Shown here piece by piece: positions 43,318-52,112 of a stretch of 62,000 nt of DNA (within the stretch, counting starts at the first letter, position 1; every line of letters starts with the position of its first letter). The DNA is from Tubiluchus corallicola (taxonomy: Eukaryota > Priapulida > Priapulimorpha > Priapulimorphida > Tubiluchidae), in contig JAQGDQ010002385.1 in the NCBI GenBank assembly GCA_030141605.1, positions 1-62,000 of the forward strand. The letters are read 5' to 3'. Under the pieces are notes generated by a model. That model saw nothing but the letters and a program-made list of their open reading frames with translations, ran no database searches and was not told the DNA's origin. A program made the position numbers and the translations under genes.

Positions 43318-45751
43318 AATTTGCTGCTCTCTTCCTTGAGTTAGCTTCACGCATGGCTTCTTTCAAAGCGATCTTAACCTGCTGTGCGATCTTCTTTTCG
43401 CTCATGCCTTCGCTTGCATTAATAGTAATGGGAGCTTCAACCGTAATATTGGTATTTCCCCCGACATAGTTTCCCTGAGCTGTTGGCAAAGTTGTGATAT
43501 TAGGAGCCTCAACTTGATGAAAGTCGGCTTCCATATCTTTGGCAACTCTACCGATTTCAGGCGGTTTATTATCATTGGCTGCTTGCGGATTTTCTTTTGC
43601 CTCCTCGTCATCATCGCCGAACGCCCAGTTCCAAGCCTTACCAACCAAGCTGTCACTGATCCATTCTTTGATGCCTTTGAAAATATCTTTTGCCTTTTCC
43701 CAAAGGGTTCCGACCCATCCGAAAACATTCTTGAAAACTGCAATCACGGGGGCGAATAACTTGCCAAAGAATTTTGAAATCGGCTTCCAGTAATAGATAA
43801 TCAACCCTGCACCAGCCGCAATCGCCCCGATAATCAATCCAATAGGCGACATTAAGAAGGCAAGGTTCATTCCTTTAACTGCAGTTATCACAGCAGGAAT
43901 TGCACCGGCTGCAACACGCCATAAGCCCTTACCGAATGAAAGAAGGCTTGTCAGGATGCCGCCGAAACGAACACCTGCCATGGTAACTTTCATCAAGGTT
44001 AAAGCTGTTCTAAAGCCTATGACAGCGGCCTTTGCAGATAAGAAGCCACCTTTAAGGAATGTCCAAGCATATCCCATGCCGATTGCAGCAATCTTAAAGC
44101 TGATCAATCCGGCAACAGCAAGCCCGATTACTTTTGTTGCAAACGGGAATTTATCCGCCATTGCGCTGATCCAGCTTGCAACCTTAGCAGCTCCCAAAGC
44201 AATATCTCTAAAGGCAGGAAGTAGAACACTACCGATAGATATTCCAACGCTTTCCATTGCTGATCCGAACTGTTTGAAAGCCCCGATCGTTGTGTTTTTT
44301 AAGCGATCAGCCATTTCCTTGGCTGCACCATCTGCGTTCTTGACCTTATCGTAAACTTCATCCAAACGACCTGTTTCAATGCTTTTTAAGATTGCCAAAG
44401 CGCCGGAAGCAGCACGTGTTCCGAAGATATCCTTAATTGTAGAAAGCTTCTCCTGATCGTTGGCATCCTTTAAGGCAACAGACATATCTTTTAGGATATC
44501 TACCATGGAGCGCATCTTGCCGCCCTTGAAGATTTCAACTCCCATACCGGAAAGGCGCTTTTGTGCCAACAGAGCTTCTTTGGCCACATCCGGCATTTCT
44601 TCTGCTGAAATGCCCATTTCTTCACGCATCTTGCCCAAGGCTTTTGCACCTGCTTTTGCAGGGGCAGCCAGTCTTAAGTAAGCTGAACGAAGCATGGTTC
44701 CTGCCATGGTTGCCTGAATACCGGCATCCCCCAAAACACCTGCAATAGACGCGGTTTCCTGTAAAGTTCCACCAACCGCAGCCGCAGCAGGAGCAACATA
44801 TTTCATGGTTTGCCCTAGCATCTCTACGTCTACGTTAGCCGTTCTTGATGCCTGAGCCAAAACGTCAGCCACTTCACCAGTGCGAGAGGCTTCCATGTTA
44901 AAGCCGGATAAGATATTGGAAGCAATGTCGGCAGCTCTTCCCAAATCCATATCAGCAGCAATCGCCATGTTCAGAACATGAGGCGTTGCTTCTAATATTT
45001 GATTGGTCTTCATACCGGTCATTCCAAGATACTGCATGGCTTGACCGGATTGTGCTGCCGTATATTGAGTGGTTCTTCCTAAATCTCTAGTTTTATCAGT
45101 AAGAGCCTTAAAACCATCGCTATCTGCTGCCTCATTGGTGATCGCACCAACTTTTGCCATAGCCATTTCAAAATCTACAGCCGGACGGATAGCGCCATAC
45201 AAAGCACCACCCAGAGCTACAGCATCCATCATTTGTGATCGATAACCGGCACGAGCTGACATATTGGCATCTTTGGCATTTTGAATGCCTGCCAGTGATG
45301 CCTGACGCTTTCTTAATGTCGCAAGGCTCTTCCCAAGTTTAGTCTGAGCTGATGATAGATTTTTTGTATCAATGCCTGCTTTACGAAGAGCTTCACCCAT
45401 TTGACGGGTAGCATCTTTGGTTTGCAGGAATTCGGTCTTTGCCAAACGAGCCGCATTCTTTGCCTTACGGAAGTTATTTTGAAGCGTCTTGCTTGGAGCA
45501 TCTGTTTTACGGATTTCCCTTGCAAGCTTGCCAACTTCCGCTTGAGCTTTTCGCCAAGCCTGATTAGCTTGAACCGTTGCAGAACGAGACTTCTTAAATC
45601 CGTCAATTGTAGAAGCCTGTGCATCAAACTTCTTGATGGCATTACCAAGTGCTCCAAGCTGTTTATTTGCAGACCCGAAAGCTCCTCTGAAACTACTTCC
45701 CAGATTTGCGCCGATTGCTATTGATACTGATGCTTTTGTAGGACTTGCCAT
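43310..45751 (-). CDS. Tail tape measure protein (P2 gpT-like)
   Basis: The 813-residue protein starts with a coiled-coil region (to about residue 150). A TMP repeat-type core follows (DKTRDLGRTTQYTAAQSGQA, MQYLGMTG, VADVLAQASRTANVDVEMLG), and four to five hydrophobic segments lie at about residues 505-660. Length sets the tail length. It starts 5 bp after the E' frame ends, an arrangement conserved in P2-like phages. The C-terminal region is Lys/Asn-rich. Confidence 0.92.
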   Translation of the reverse strand: MASPTKASVSIAIGANLGSSFRGAFGSANKQLGALGNAIKKFDAQASTIDGFKKSRSATVQANQAWRKAQAEVGKLAREIRKTDAPSKTLQNNFRKAKNAARLAKTEFLQTKDATRQMGEALRKAGIDTKNLSSAQTKLGKSLATLRKRQASLAGIQNAKDANMSARAGYRSQMMDAVALGGALYGAIRPAVDFEMAMAKVGAITNEAADSDGFKALTDKTRDLGRTTQYTAAQSGQAMQYLGMTGMKTNQILEATPHVLNMAIAADMDLGRAADIASNILSGFNMEASRTGEVADVLAQASRTANVDVEMLGQTMKYVAPAAAAVGGTLQETASIAGVLGDAGIQATMAGTMLRSAYLRLAAPAKAGAKALGKMREEMGISAEEMPDVAKEALLAQKRLSGMGVEIFKGGKMRSMVDILKDMSVALKDANDQEKLSTIKDIFGTRAASGALAILKSIETGRLDEVYDKVKNADGAAKEMADRLKNTTIGAFKQFGSAMESVGISIGSVLLPAFRDIALGAAKVASWISAMADKFPFATKVIGLAVAGLISFKIAAIGMGYAWTFLKGGFLSAKAAVIGFRTALTLMKVTMAGVRFGGILTSLLSFGKGLWRVAAGAIPAVITAVKGMNLAFLMSPIGLIIGAIAAGAGLIIYYWKPISKFFGKLFAPVIAVFKNVFGWVGTLWEKAKDIFKGIKEWISDSLVGKAWNWAFGDDDEEAKENPQAANDNKPPEIGRVAKDMEADFHQVEAPNITTLPTAQGNYVGGNTNITVEAPITINASEGMSEKKIAQQVKIALKEAMREANSRKRAANYD

Positions 45752-45756
45752 GTCAG

Positions 45757-46142
45757 TTACTCTTTATTGATCTCTTTTTGAACGGAAAGAGCCGTGTCAT
45801 ACCACTCAGCAAAGTCCTCCTCATACATTTCAAGGATTTCGTTTAAGCTCCAGTGAGTTATTTTTGAGAGGATGACAACGGCTCGTTTGATATCCCCTCG
45901 TGTTTGAAAAAACCCATATAGGTTTCCGAAAGTTGTTTGTAATCAACTTCATCCAGCTCCTCAATTACAGTGGGGGCTACTTCACAAAGATTGGCAAAGA
46001 AGCGGATCTCCTTTTCTTCATCACTTGCGTTTTTCATTTTTGAAACAATAAGCCGATCTTTAACTTTTGAACGCCTGATTGTCAGGCTTGAATGTGTTTC
46101 ACCGTTTATTTCAACAGGAAATGTAAGATTGATTGTGTGCAT
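45757..46142 (-). CDS. GpE-E' tail assembly chaperone made by -1 frameshift
   Basis: Ribosomes that slip back one base at T-TTT-TTC (45912-45906) after codon 79 of gpE would enter a second frame. That frame encodes 49 more residues (QTRGDIKRAV...THWSLNEILEMYEEDF AEWYD), ending at 45757. The extension has the helical HWSLxEILxMxxxxFxxW pattern of the P2 GpE family. The product is 128 residues. In P2 and many tailed phages the two products chaperone the tape measure protein, which is the next gene here. The frame has no start codon of its own in a sensible place. Confidence 0.82.
45858..46142 (-). CDS. Tail assembly chaperone gpE (short product)
   Basis: The 94-residue protein (IRRSKVKDRLIVSKMKNASD, then FFANLCEVAPTVIEELDEVD) is of the phage tail assembly protein E family. 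An AGGAGGTAAAT site precedes ATG 46140-46142, just after the tube gene. Its last 15 codons are read only when no frameshift occurs. Confidence 0.88.
   Translation of the reverse strand: MHTINLTFPVEINGETHSSLTIRRSKVKDRLIVSKMKNASDEEKEIRFFANLCEVAPTVIEELDEVDYKQLSETYMGFFKHEGISNEPLSSSQK
45906..45912 (-). promoter_or_regulatory. Ribosomal slippery site in gpE
   Basis: The heptamer T-TTT-TTC lies in the gpE frame (GGT TTT TTC). Both tRNAs can re-pair after a -1 shift, and the shifted frame is open for 49 codons with family-typical sequence. Confidence 0.75.
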
Positions 46143-46151
46143 ATTTACCTC

Positions 46152-46652
46152 CTATAATCCTAATGCGTCACGCACAGCCGCCATCTTGTCTTCACCGGCA
46201 ATGATGCGTGTCATGTTATCAATATCGACTTCAATTAAGCTTTCGCCGTCCATTTCAAGGGAGTAATAGCGAGCTGCCAATGTGCAAGCCAAAGTGCCTT
46301 TTTCACCGGCACCGAACTTACCCATATCCATTTCTGTATACATCCCACGTAGTTTAATCACGATCGGTGATGTGGTTACATCATCCTGCATTGCTCCTCT
46401 GAGTGTGACCTGAACGGCATTCCCACTGATCAGACCGAACTGCTTCAAGACTTCCTTGTCATATTCTGCCAGCGTAAAAGAAGCCTCGAGCTTTTCCATT
46501 CCCATATCAATGGTTGCCGGAGCATCCATGCCACCCCCTCGGAATTCCTCGGTTTTGATGGTTAGTTTGGGAGGGTTGACTTCTTCGACCCTGCCGACAT
46601 AGCCACGCCCGTCCACAAACAAGTTAAAGTTTTTAAGTATTTTAGGTATCAT
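46152..46652 (-). CDS. Major tail tube protein (P2 FII-like)
   Basis: The 166-residue protein starts MIPKILKNFNLFVDGRGYVG and has EEVNPPKLTIKTEEFRGGGM, which is diagnostic for the phage tail tube family FII. It polymerises into the inner tube surrounded by the sheath. A GGAGAGCCAAC site precedes the start, 18 bp after the sheath gene. The sheath-tube pair is presumably transcribed from the promoter downstream of the 48.1-kb terminator. Confidence 0.92.
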   Translation of the reverse strand: MIPKILKNFNLFVDGRGYVGRVEEVNPPKLTIKTEEFRGGGMDAPATIDMGMEKLEASFTLAEYDKEVLKQFGLISGNAVQVTLRGAMQDDVTTSPIVIKLRGMYTEMDMGKFGAGEKGTLACTLAARYYSLEMDGESLIEVDIDNMTRIIAGEDKMAAVRDALGL

Positions 46653-46670
46653 TGTTGGCTCTCCTTTGGT

Positions 46671-48086
46671 TTATTGAAAGATTTCTTCTAGGTAGTCATC
46701 GATCATGCGAGAGCGGAATGTGATATGCTCTGCAGGATAAGGTGGTGTAAAGTCAAAGTCGAAAGAGACCTTGCCTTGTGAGATTTGATCCGGTGTATTT
46801 AATTCAGGATCAGCCCAACACTTACCTCCAATGATTGCCCCGATTGCTTTGAGATAGCGAAGGTAGTTGTTCACACCTTCTGTTACGTCCTCAACATAAG
46901 TCTTAGTGATATTGCGATCGACTGCCCATAAATGAGCCTTAAGCAGGCTGTCATTGATCATATCAGCCGTTCTGCGGACAGATATGAACATCCACTTCGG
47001 ATCAGCTGAAGTTGTTCGATTGCCCCACAAACGATAGCCGTCCTGTTGAATAACAGTTGCCACTTCATTTTCATTAAGATAATTAGCAACGCAATTGGCA
47101 TCCCCAAGCGTGAAATCAATAGGCTTGGATAGACCGACAATGCCGTTGATCGTCATGTTTGAAGGTGACCACCAGAAGCCGCGTTCGTTGTCAGACTTGG
47201 CAATCAATCCTGCAATACGGGCAGATAACGGATGTTCATCAATAGTATCAGTTTTGGCATTATAGACCTTTGCCCAAGGATAGGCCGTATAAAGACGTGC
47301 TGATCCCCAATCTTCACGATAAGTAATAGCTTCTTCCTTTGTACCGTTCGGACAGTCCGCAATGATCACTGCACGCATACGTTCTGCAATTCCCATTAAT
47401 TCCGCAACAACTGGATTTGCCAATCCACTTGGGCGATCGTGTGTAAAGCCCGGTGCTATTAAAATACGAGGCTGAACTTTAGCTTCTGATTGAGAGGCTA
47501 ATAAGCATTGAACGCCTTTATAAGCTCCGGTTGTGCCGTCAACACCGCCGATAACATCTCCGCTTGTAACCTTTGTACCGTCCAAATATTTATAAGACAC
47601 ATTTACACTTGCACCTGCAGTGATAGCACCGCCGTCAATGCGGGTAATTACACCGCTTGCATGATCCACTGTGTAATCTGTGTTTTCTGTGTAAACAGAG
47701 CTGTCCGACGGGTTGATCACGGATACATCTGAAATTGTGTAATGTTCTAAATCGATTAAATCCTTCTCATCAAAGCTGTGCGAGGCAGCACTTACTTGTG
47801 TTTGATGTGTGGCATCACTTGGATCGGCCACGTTGATCACCACAACCATGGCTCCTGCCTGATCGAAGATCGCATCAAGTGCATCAGGTATGGTAAAGCC
47901 GGCAGTTGGTTCCCCGAATAGCTTCACAGCTTCCGTTCTTGATCCCAAGATTAAAGTTGGTTTATTAACAGGCCCCTTCGGAGCTGTTCCGACAAGCCCG
48001 ATAACTGAGGACTTGACCGTTTGTATTGGACGTGCTCCGTCATCGATTTCGATAACTTCTACACCATGTAAAAAATGATCCGGCAT
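46671..48086 (-). CDS. Contractile tail sheath protein (P2 FI-like)
   Basis: The 471-residue protein starts HFLHGVEVIEIDDGARPIQ and has VIGLVGTAPKGPVN, then a C-terminal IPDALDAIFD-type and RSMIDDYLEEIF ending, all typical of sheath proteins. An inserted domain (about residues 105-180, VDHASGVITRIDGG) resembles the variable outer sheath domain. It marks the phage as a myovirus. A transcription terminator lies just upstream, so this gene likely starts a new transcript. A GGAGAAATAAC site precedes the ATG. Confidence 0.93.
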   Translation of the reverse strand: MPDHFLHGVEVIEIDDGARPIQTVKSSVIGLVGTAPKGPVNKPTLILGSRTEAVKLFGEPTAGFTIPDALDAIFDQAGAMVVVINVADPSDATHQTQVSAASHSFDEKDLIDLEHYTISDVSVINPSDSSVYTENTDYTVDHASGVITRIDGGAITAGASVNVSYKYLDGTKVTSGDVIGGVDGTTGAYKGVQCLLASQSEAKVQPRILIAPGFTHDRPSGLANPVVAELMGIAERMRAVIIADCPNGTKEEAITYREDWGSARLYTAYPWAKVYNAKTDTIDEHPLSARIAGLIAKSDNERGFWWSPSNMTINGIVGLSKPIDFTLGDANCVANYLNENEVATVIQQDGYRLWGNRTTSADPKWMFISVRRTADMINDSLLKAHLWAVDRNITKTYVEDVTEGVNNYLRYLKAIGAIIGGKCWADPELNTPDQISQGKVSFDFDFTPPYPAEHITFRSRMIDDYLEEIFQ

Positions 48087-48110
48087 GTTATTTCTCCTTT
48101 GTTATTGCAT

Positions 48111-48136
48111 TAAAAAAGCCCCAGATTAAGGGGCTT
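48111..48136 (-). terminator. Rho-independent terminator after the tail-fibre genes
   Basis: On the minus strand AAGCCCC (48136-48130) pairs with GGGGCTT (48122-48116) around a 7-base loop and is followed by a T-run. It lies 2 bp after the tail-collar gene stop and 24 bp before the sheath start, splitting the late genes into two transcripts. Confidence 0.85.
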
Positions 48137-48138
48137 GG

Positions 48139-48882
48139 TTAGTATTTTATGATCCATGTTAACGCTAGCCACGGGGGCATGTTGTTATGGGGTATATCCG
48201 CTCCTTCATAGTCCGTCCATCTGTCAGGATATGTACCATCACTTGCTCCATTAGGTCCGTCATTTGATGAGCCGGCATCAGATAAGATTGTTCCCATATA
48301 ATGTCTATGCTTAGGCAATTCCTCTATGCTTAGCTTATGTTTTTCTTCTCCGGCAGTGCTTCCGAGAATTCGGTTTGTTAATCCTGCCCCTTGATCGGCT
48401 CCAAGAATAAAACGGCTTCTTGCATCAGGAATTGTTAGCTTTTTCCAAGCACCCCAATCTTCAAGTGCAGAACTTCCGCGTCCGCCATCAACAGAATTCT
48501 GCTCGTCACTAATGTTATTCCAAAGGAATTCATATAGAGTTTTGTATTCATCTCCCATCTTATCTGCGCTTGAACCAAGAGAGCCAATCGTTTGACCGTT
48601 TAGCAGAAGAAAGCCTTCGGGTGGTGTTTGTCCTGCATAGGAAAAGACAACGCCTGTTGGGCAAGCAGTTAAAAATATATCTTGGGCAGATATTTTTGAT
48701 AAAACTGTTTCCTTTGAAACATTGCTTAAATCTTCACGGGCAAGAGGAAAACCTCCATTTGTAATACCATCGTGAACGACAAGAGTTTTCTTTGTGGTAT
48801 CCACCGTGATTTCACGATTGGCTCCCACAAAGGTCTCATGCTGAACGGTTGTTCCTCCGCGTCTTTGTACTTGTACTGCCAT
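48139..48882 (-). CDS. Tail fibre protein: Mtd-like N-terminus plus phage tail-collar domain
   Basis: ATG 48880-48882 is chosen (GGGATTATAAA upstream; the longer frame from 48984 overlaps the previous gene). Residues 1-55 (QRRGGTTVQHETFVGANREI, then LVVHDGITNGGFPLARED) match the domain also found at 50992-51324 and resemble the Mtd N-terminal domain. The C-terminal half has the tail-collar signature (GVVFSYAGQTPPEGFLLLNG, IPDARSRFILGADQ, LPKHRHYMG) and ends NMPPWLALTWIIKY. It is probably the distal receptor-binding fibre. Confidence 0.85.
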   Translation of the reverse strand: MAVQVQRRGGTTVQHETFVGANREITVDTTKKTLVVHDGITNGGFPLAREDLSNVSKETVLSKISAQDIFLTACPTGVVFSYAGQTPPEGFLLLNGQTIGSLGSSADKMGDEYKTLYEFLWNNISDEQNSVDGGRGSSALEDWGAWKKLTIPDARSRFILGADQGAGLTNRILGSTAGEEKHKLSIEELPKHRHYMGTILSDAGSSNDGPNGASDGTYPDRWTDYEGADIPHNNMPPWLALTWIIKY

Positions 48883-48883
48883 T

Positions 48884-49258
48884 TTATAATCCCAGTTCTG
48901 TTTTCTTGTCTTTACCTTCCTGAACGATTCCATCAACAAAAGAGCTATATTCCGCATCTCCTGTACGAAGGGCTTTGAGTTCATCGTTCAAGTTGTACTT
49001 TTCACGGATTTTATAAATGGTTTCTTCATCAATCCGCTTACATACATGACTTTCTTTTTTGATAAGCTCTTTTAAAATCAAGCCGTCTTCCGTTGTTAGA
49101 TCGAGAGCTTCAAAGTCTTCAGAAAACACAACACTGTCCGTTGCAGACAAATATTGATTTCCTTCGATTACCCCAAGATCGATAATTGTTTCTTCTCCTG
49201 ATGTTTGTGGAAAAGCAGGTTTTAAGGTCGCTTCAAAGCGATATATTTTATTTGTCAT
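48884..49258 (-). CDS. Prophage protein between fibre genes, possible fibre assembly factor
   Basis: The 124-residue protein starts MTNKIYRFEATLKPAFPQTS and has a lysine/glutamate-rich C-terminal helix. I recognise no family motif. Its position between the RCC1 fibre and the tail-collar fibre suggests a fibre-assembly chaperone or small fibre subunit. An AGGAGATCTAAA site precedes the ATG. Its stop is 2 bp before the next start. Confidence 0.6.
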   Translation of the reverse strand: MTNKIYRFEATLKPAFPQTSGEETIIDLGVIEGNQYLSATDSVVFSEDFEALDLTTEDGLILKELIKKESHVCKRIDEETIYKIREKYNLNDELKALRTGDAEYSSFVDGIVQEGKDKKTELGL

Positions 49259-49288
49259 TTTAGATCTCCTGTTTGGTGGGGCTAGCCC

Positions 49289-50980
49289 CTAAAATAGCAT
49301 TGTGTAAAGAGCGTCGTTTCTATGCAGATTGGCAGATTGCGTTCCGCACTGGCCATAAGTGTTATGTCCTGAAGACAGAACACGACCGTCTTCGGTTAAG
49401 GCATAAAGCGTTCCTTCCGAAGAATTTCCTGCAAAAACAGCGTCGATTATCCTGATGAAAGGACTTTCAAGAGGATTTTTTATGCGTGTAAATACAGGGT
49501 TTTCAGCAGTAAAAGCATTTCCGATTCCAAGCTGACCGTTACCGTTATAACCAACACCCCACAATCTTCCTTCCTTATCAATGATAACTATTTGTCCGTA
49601 TGAATAACTGCCTCCCAAGATAACCTTGTCAATATTACCCTGAAACAATGCATTTATTTTCAAAGGAGCATTACGGTGAGTTGTATCTCCATGACCGAGA
49701 ACACCGTAGCTATTGAATCCCCAAGTCCAGAGTTCGTCGTTAATATCAAGAGCGACGCTATATCCGTAAAATCCTCCTCCTGCATAAACATTCTTGATGA
49801 CAGGCAAACTGCCGCTTATAAGGGTAAAGCTTGTACGGTTTGTGGTATCGCCGACACCAAGCTGTCCGTACCCGTTATCACCTGCGGAATAAACCGTTCC
49901 ATCATTAAGAAGCACCAATACGTGGGTATTAACCTGAGCTCCTCCATCAGTAGCATCTCCTGCATTTGCAAAAACCTGTTTTACATTCGAAAGGTTTGTA
50001 ACCTTGGTCGGGCTGTAACGATGTGTCGTATCGCCCTGTCCGAGTTGCCCCTGCGTATTATATCCCCAAGCCCAGAGTTCATCATTTCCATCAATAGCAA
50101 AAACGGAAGTATAGTTTGAAGTGCTCACAGAGACCTGTTTTACTCCGGTTAAGTTTCCACATCTGACAGGAACGTAGCTTACCGTTGTTGTTCCGTTTCC
50201 AAGCTGTCCATAAGCATTGTATCCGCAGGCATAAAGCTCGCCTGTTGTTGAAATGAAGTAAACTGTTGAAGCACTCCATACACAGTCAGTAGCACAGATG
50301 ATTTCCTTAATCTGAATGCCGTTATCAACAAACCAGTCAATTCTTATTGCATGATGACGGTTTAATGTATCACCGTGTCCCAGAACGCCCTGTTCATTAT
50401 GTCCCCATGAATAAACCTGTCCGTCTTCTGTCAAGGCAAAGAAACTCGCATAGTTTCTGTAAATTGCCTTAAAAGGTGCAGTAGGTGGTTTATCAGGATT
50501 AACAGGAACAGTTTGTGGTAAATATGTATGGTGATTATTTGTATCGGCATTTGAGTAATTCAACGCACGACCGATTGCTCTCATTGTGCCGTCATTCATC
50601 AAAAATGCGGCAACGTGCTGATTACCATAATTTCCTCCTTGCATAAGTTTTTTTACGGTCATTCCTGGACGACTTTCTTGGCTTCCCCAAGCAGGCAAAC
50701 CGTTTTTGATACGAAGAAAAGAGTTTTCAGCACCTGCATTAAGAGCAACGGACTCTGTGCCGTTATGAATAACAATATCACCAATCTGTGAGAGCTGATC
50801 CGTTCCTGCTGCAAATAAATTCCAGTAGAATGGATCAGTCGGCGGATATCCCATGCCGTTCTGCACGCAGATGTATGTGCTTCCTGAAAAGCTGACTAAA
50901 TCATCCTTTTCATATGCTTCGGCAGGATTGTAAGCTCCTTTCCATACCAGTTTTATTTTTCCAAGATTAAGAGTTGTCAT
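49289..50980 (-). CDS. Tail fibre with seven RCC1-type repeats (beta-propeller)
   Basis: The 563-residue protein has an N-terminal carbohydrate-module-like segment (LVWKGAYNPAEAYEKDDLVS, then GSTYICVQ). From about residue 155 to the end it has seven RCC1/BLIP-II-like units, each with a core such as WGHNEQGVLGHGDT, CGYNAYGQLGNGTT, WGYNTQGQLGQGDT, GDNGYGQLGVGDT, WGFNSYGVLGHGDT, GYNGNGQLGIGNA and SGHNTYGQCGT. Seven units make one closed seven-bladed propeller. It is flanked by tail-fibre genes and likely forms a receptor-binding tip. An AGGAGAAAAAC site precedes the start. Confidence 0.88.
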   Translation of the reverse strand: MTTLNLGKIKLVWKGAYNPAEAYEKDDLVSFSGSTYICVQNGMGYPPTDPFYWNLFAAGTDQLSQIGDIVIHNGTESVALNAGAENSFLRIKNGLPAWGSQESRPGMTVKKLMQGGNYGNQHVAAFLMNDGTMRAIGRALNYSNADTNNHHTYLPQTVPVNPDKPPTAPFKAIYRNYASFFALTEDGQVYSWGHNEQGVLGHGDTLNRHHAIRIDWFVDNGIQIKEIICATDCVWSASTVYFISTTGELYACGYNAYGQLGNGTTTVSYVPVRCGNLTGVKQVSVSTSNYTSVFAIDGNDELWAWGYNTQGQLGQGDTTHRYSPTKVTNLSNVKQVFANAGDATDGGAQVNTHVLVLLNDGTVYSAGDNGYGQLGVGDTTNRTSFTLISGSLPVIKNVYAGGGFYGYSVALDINDELWTWGFNSYGVLGHGDTTHRNAPLKINALFQGNIDKVILGGSYSYGQIVIIDKEGRLWGVGYNGNGQLGIGNAFTAENPVFTRIKNPLESPFIRIIDAVFAGNSSEGTLYALTEDGRVLSSGHNTYGQCGTQSANLHRNDALYTMLF

Positions 50981-50991
50981 GTTTTTCTCCT

Positions 50992-51324
50992 TTATAAAAT
51001 TGCGATAAGTTCGCCATTATTGTTGATGTTGAATGAAATGCTTGTTCCTGCCAAAAACCAGTCTATATAATCCTTTGCATTGAAATCCCCGTCTCCCGTA
51101 TCAAGAAAAAGATTGCCGATTGCGTCCAAGCGAAATCCGTGAAATACGGTAGCTCTTGTTACATTGCTTAAATCCTCCCTTGCCAGAGGAAAGCCACCGG
51201 GCGTTACACCGTCATGAACAACAACGGTTTTTTTATCCGTATCAATGGTAGTTTCCCTTGATGCTCCGACAAAAGAATCATGTTCATCGGTTGTTCCGCC
51301 TCTGCGTTTTACTACTGTTGTCAT
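50992..51324 (-). CDS. Short tail-fibre protein with Mtd-like N-terminal domain
   Basis: The 110-residue protein begins VKRRGGTTDEHDSFVGASRE and continues VVVHDGVTPGGFPLAREDLS, nearly the same as the N-terminus of the 48139-48882 fibre. The remaining 50 residues (IGNLFLDTGDGDFNAKDYI) look like an attachment or trimerisation segment. It overlaps the upstream fibre gene by 4 bp. It probably links the H-type fibre base to the RCC1 fibre. Confidence 0.72.
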   Translation of the reverse strand: MTTVVKRRGGTTDEHDSFVGASRETTIDTDKKTVVVHDGVTPGGFPLAREDLSNVTRATVFHGFRLDAIGNLFLDTGDGDFNAKDYIDWFLAGTSISFNINNNGELIAIL

Positions 51325-52028
51325 GTTAAGCCCTCATAGTCATAGTTAAACCCGCCCCGTGCTAAATCGCACCGCAAGAGCGGTACATTCTCTGCTGCAA
51401 AAGGATTGTCTCCCGTGATAAATCCGTAATCGGTAATCGTTCCATCAAAATACTGGTTGTGAATACCGACGGGACCAAGTCTGTCCGCTTCCAGAAGTCC
51501 CTGAAATGCACCGCTATGAGCTTCAACACTTGTTTCATGGTCAAATATGGCATCTGCCATTACATCATTGATATCCTTGACGGTGACCAGAACAATGCTT
51601 GGATCAATAATCAGGGTGACTTCTGGCGTTGCTGAAAAACCCAGAATCATCCGAATGTATAAATCTTTGCCTGATCCGCTCGTAAGTTCCGGCTTGAAAG
51701 TTTCGGGATATTTGCCGATGGCAAATAAATCACCGTCGCTGTCAAATATGCCTACCTCCCTAATATGAAACTCTCCGACATCTTCAGGAATAACAGCCTC
51801 GATGACCAGTTGATTGGGATGATTTGTATCGGTATAAACCTTGTTAATGTTTATACGAAAAACCTCATTTTTAAGTGCGGTCATATCACCGCTCGGATCA
51901 TACATAAAACCAAGCCCGTCCCCAACTGCCAGATCGGAAAGCTGCACTTGCTGAGATCCGGTAGTATGAGAGGCAGCTTCTTTTGCAAGCCCTATATCCG
52001 TGATGATTGTGTAATATTGTTGTGCCAT
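51321..52028 (-). CDS. Tail fibre base protein (P2 gpH N-terminal type, tail-collar fibre family)
   Basis: The 235-residue protein starts YYTIITDIGLAKEAASHTTG and has IGKYPETFKPELTSGSGKDL, then MILGFSATPEVTLIIDPSIV, the phage tail-collar fibre family that attaches fibres to the baseplate through gpI/gpJ. It lacks the long repetitive shaft of P2 gpH. The distal parts are supplied by separate downstream genes. It lies 84 bp after gpI. Confidence 0.88.
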   Translation of the reverse strand: MAQQYYTIITDIGLAKEAASHTTGSQQVQLSDLAVGDGLGFMYDPSGDMTALKNEVFRININKVYTDTNHPNQLVIEAVIPEDVGEFHIREVGIFDSDGDLFAIGKYPETFKPELTSGSGKDLYIRMILGFSATPEVTLIIDPSIVLVTVKDINDVMADAIFDHETSVEAHSGAFQGLLEADRLGPVGIHNQYFDGTITDYGFITGDNPFAAENVPLLRCDLARGGFNYDYEGLT

Positions 52029-52112
52029 AATCGCTCAGTTCCACTTCGCTCCAGAAGACAGATGACAGAAACCAGAAGTTAGGTGTTCTGTATTCTGTCC
52101 TCTAATTTCTGA

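Noticed and set aside
43402-45724. Several 80-130 residue frames within the tape measure gene
   Set aside because: They lie in other frames of a well-supported 813-residue gene and lack starts with ribosome sites.
48139-51324. Possible diversity-generating retroelement suggested by the Mtd-like domains
   Set aside because: No reverse transcriptase, no template repeat and no C-type lectin variable domain are visible in the window.
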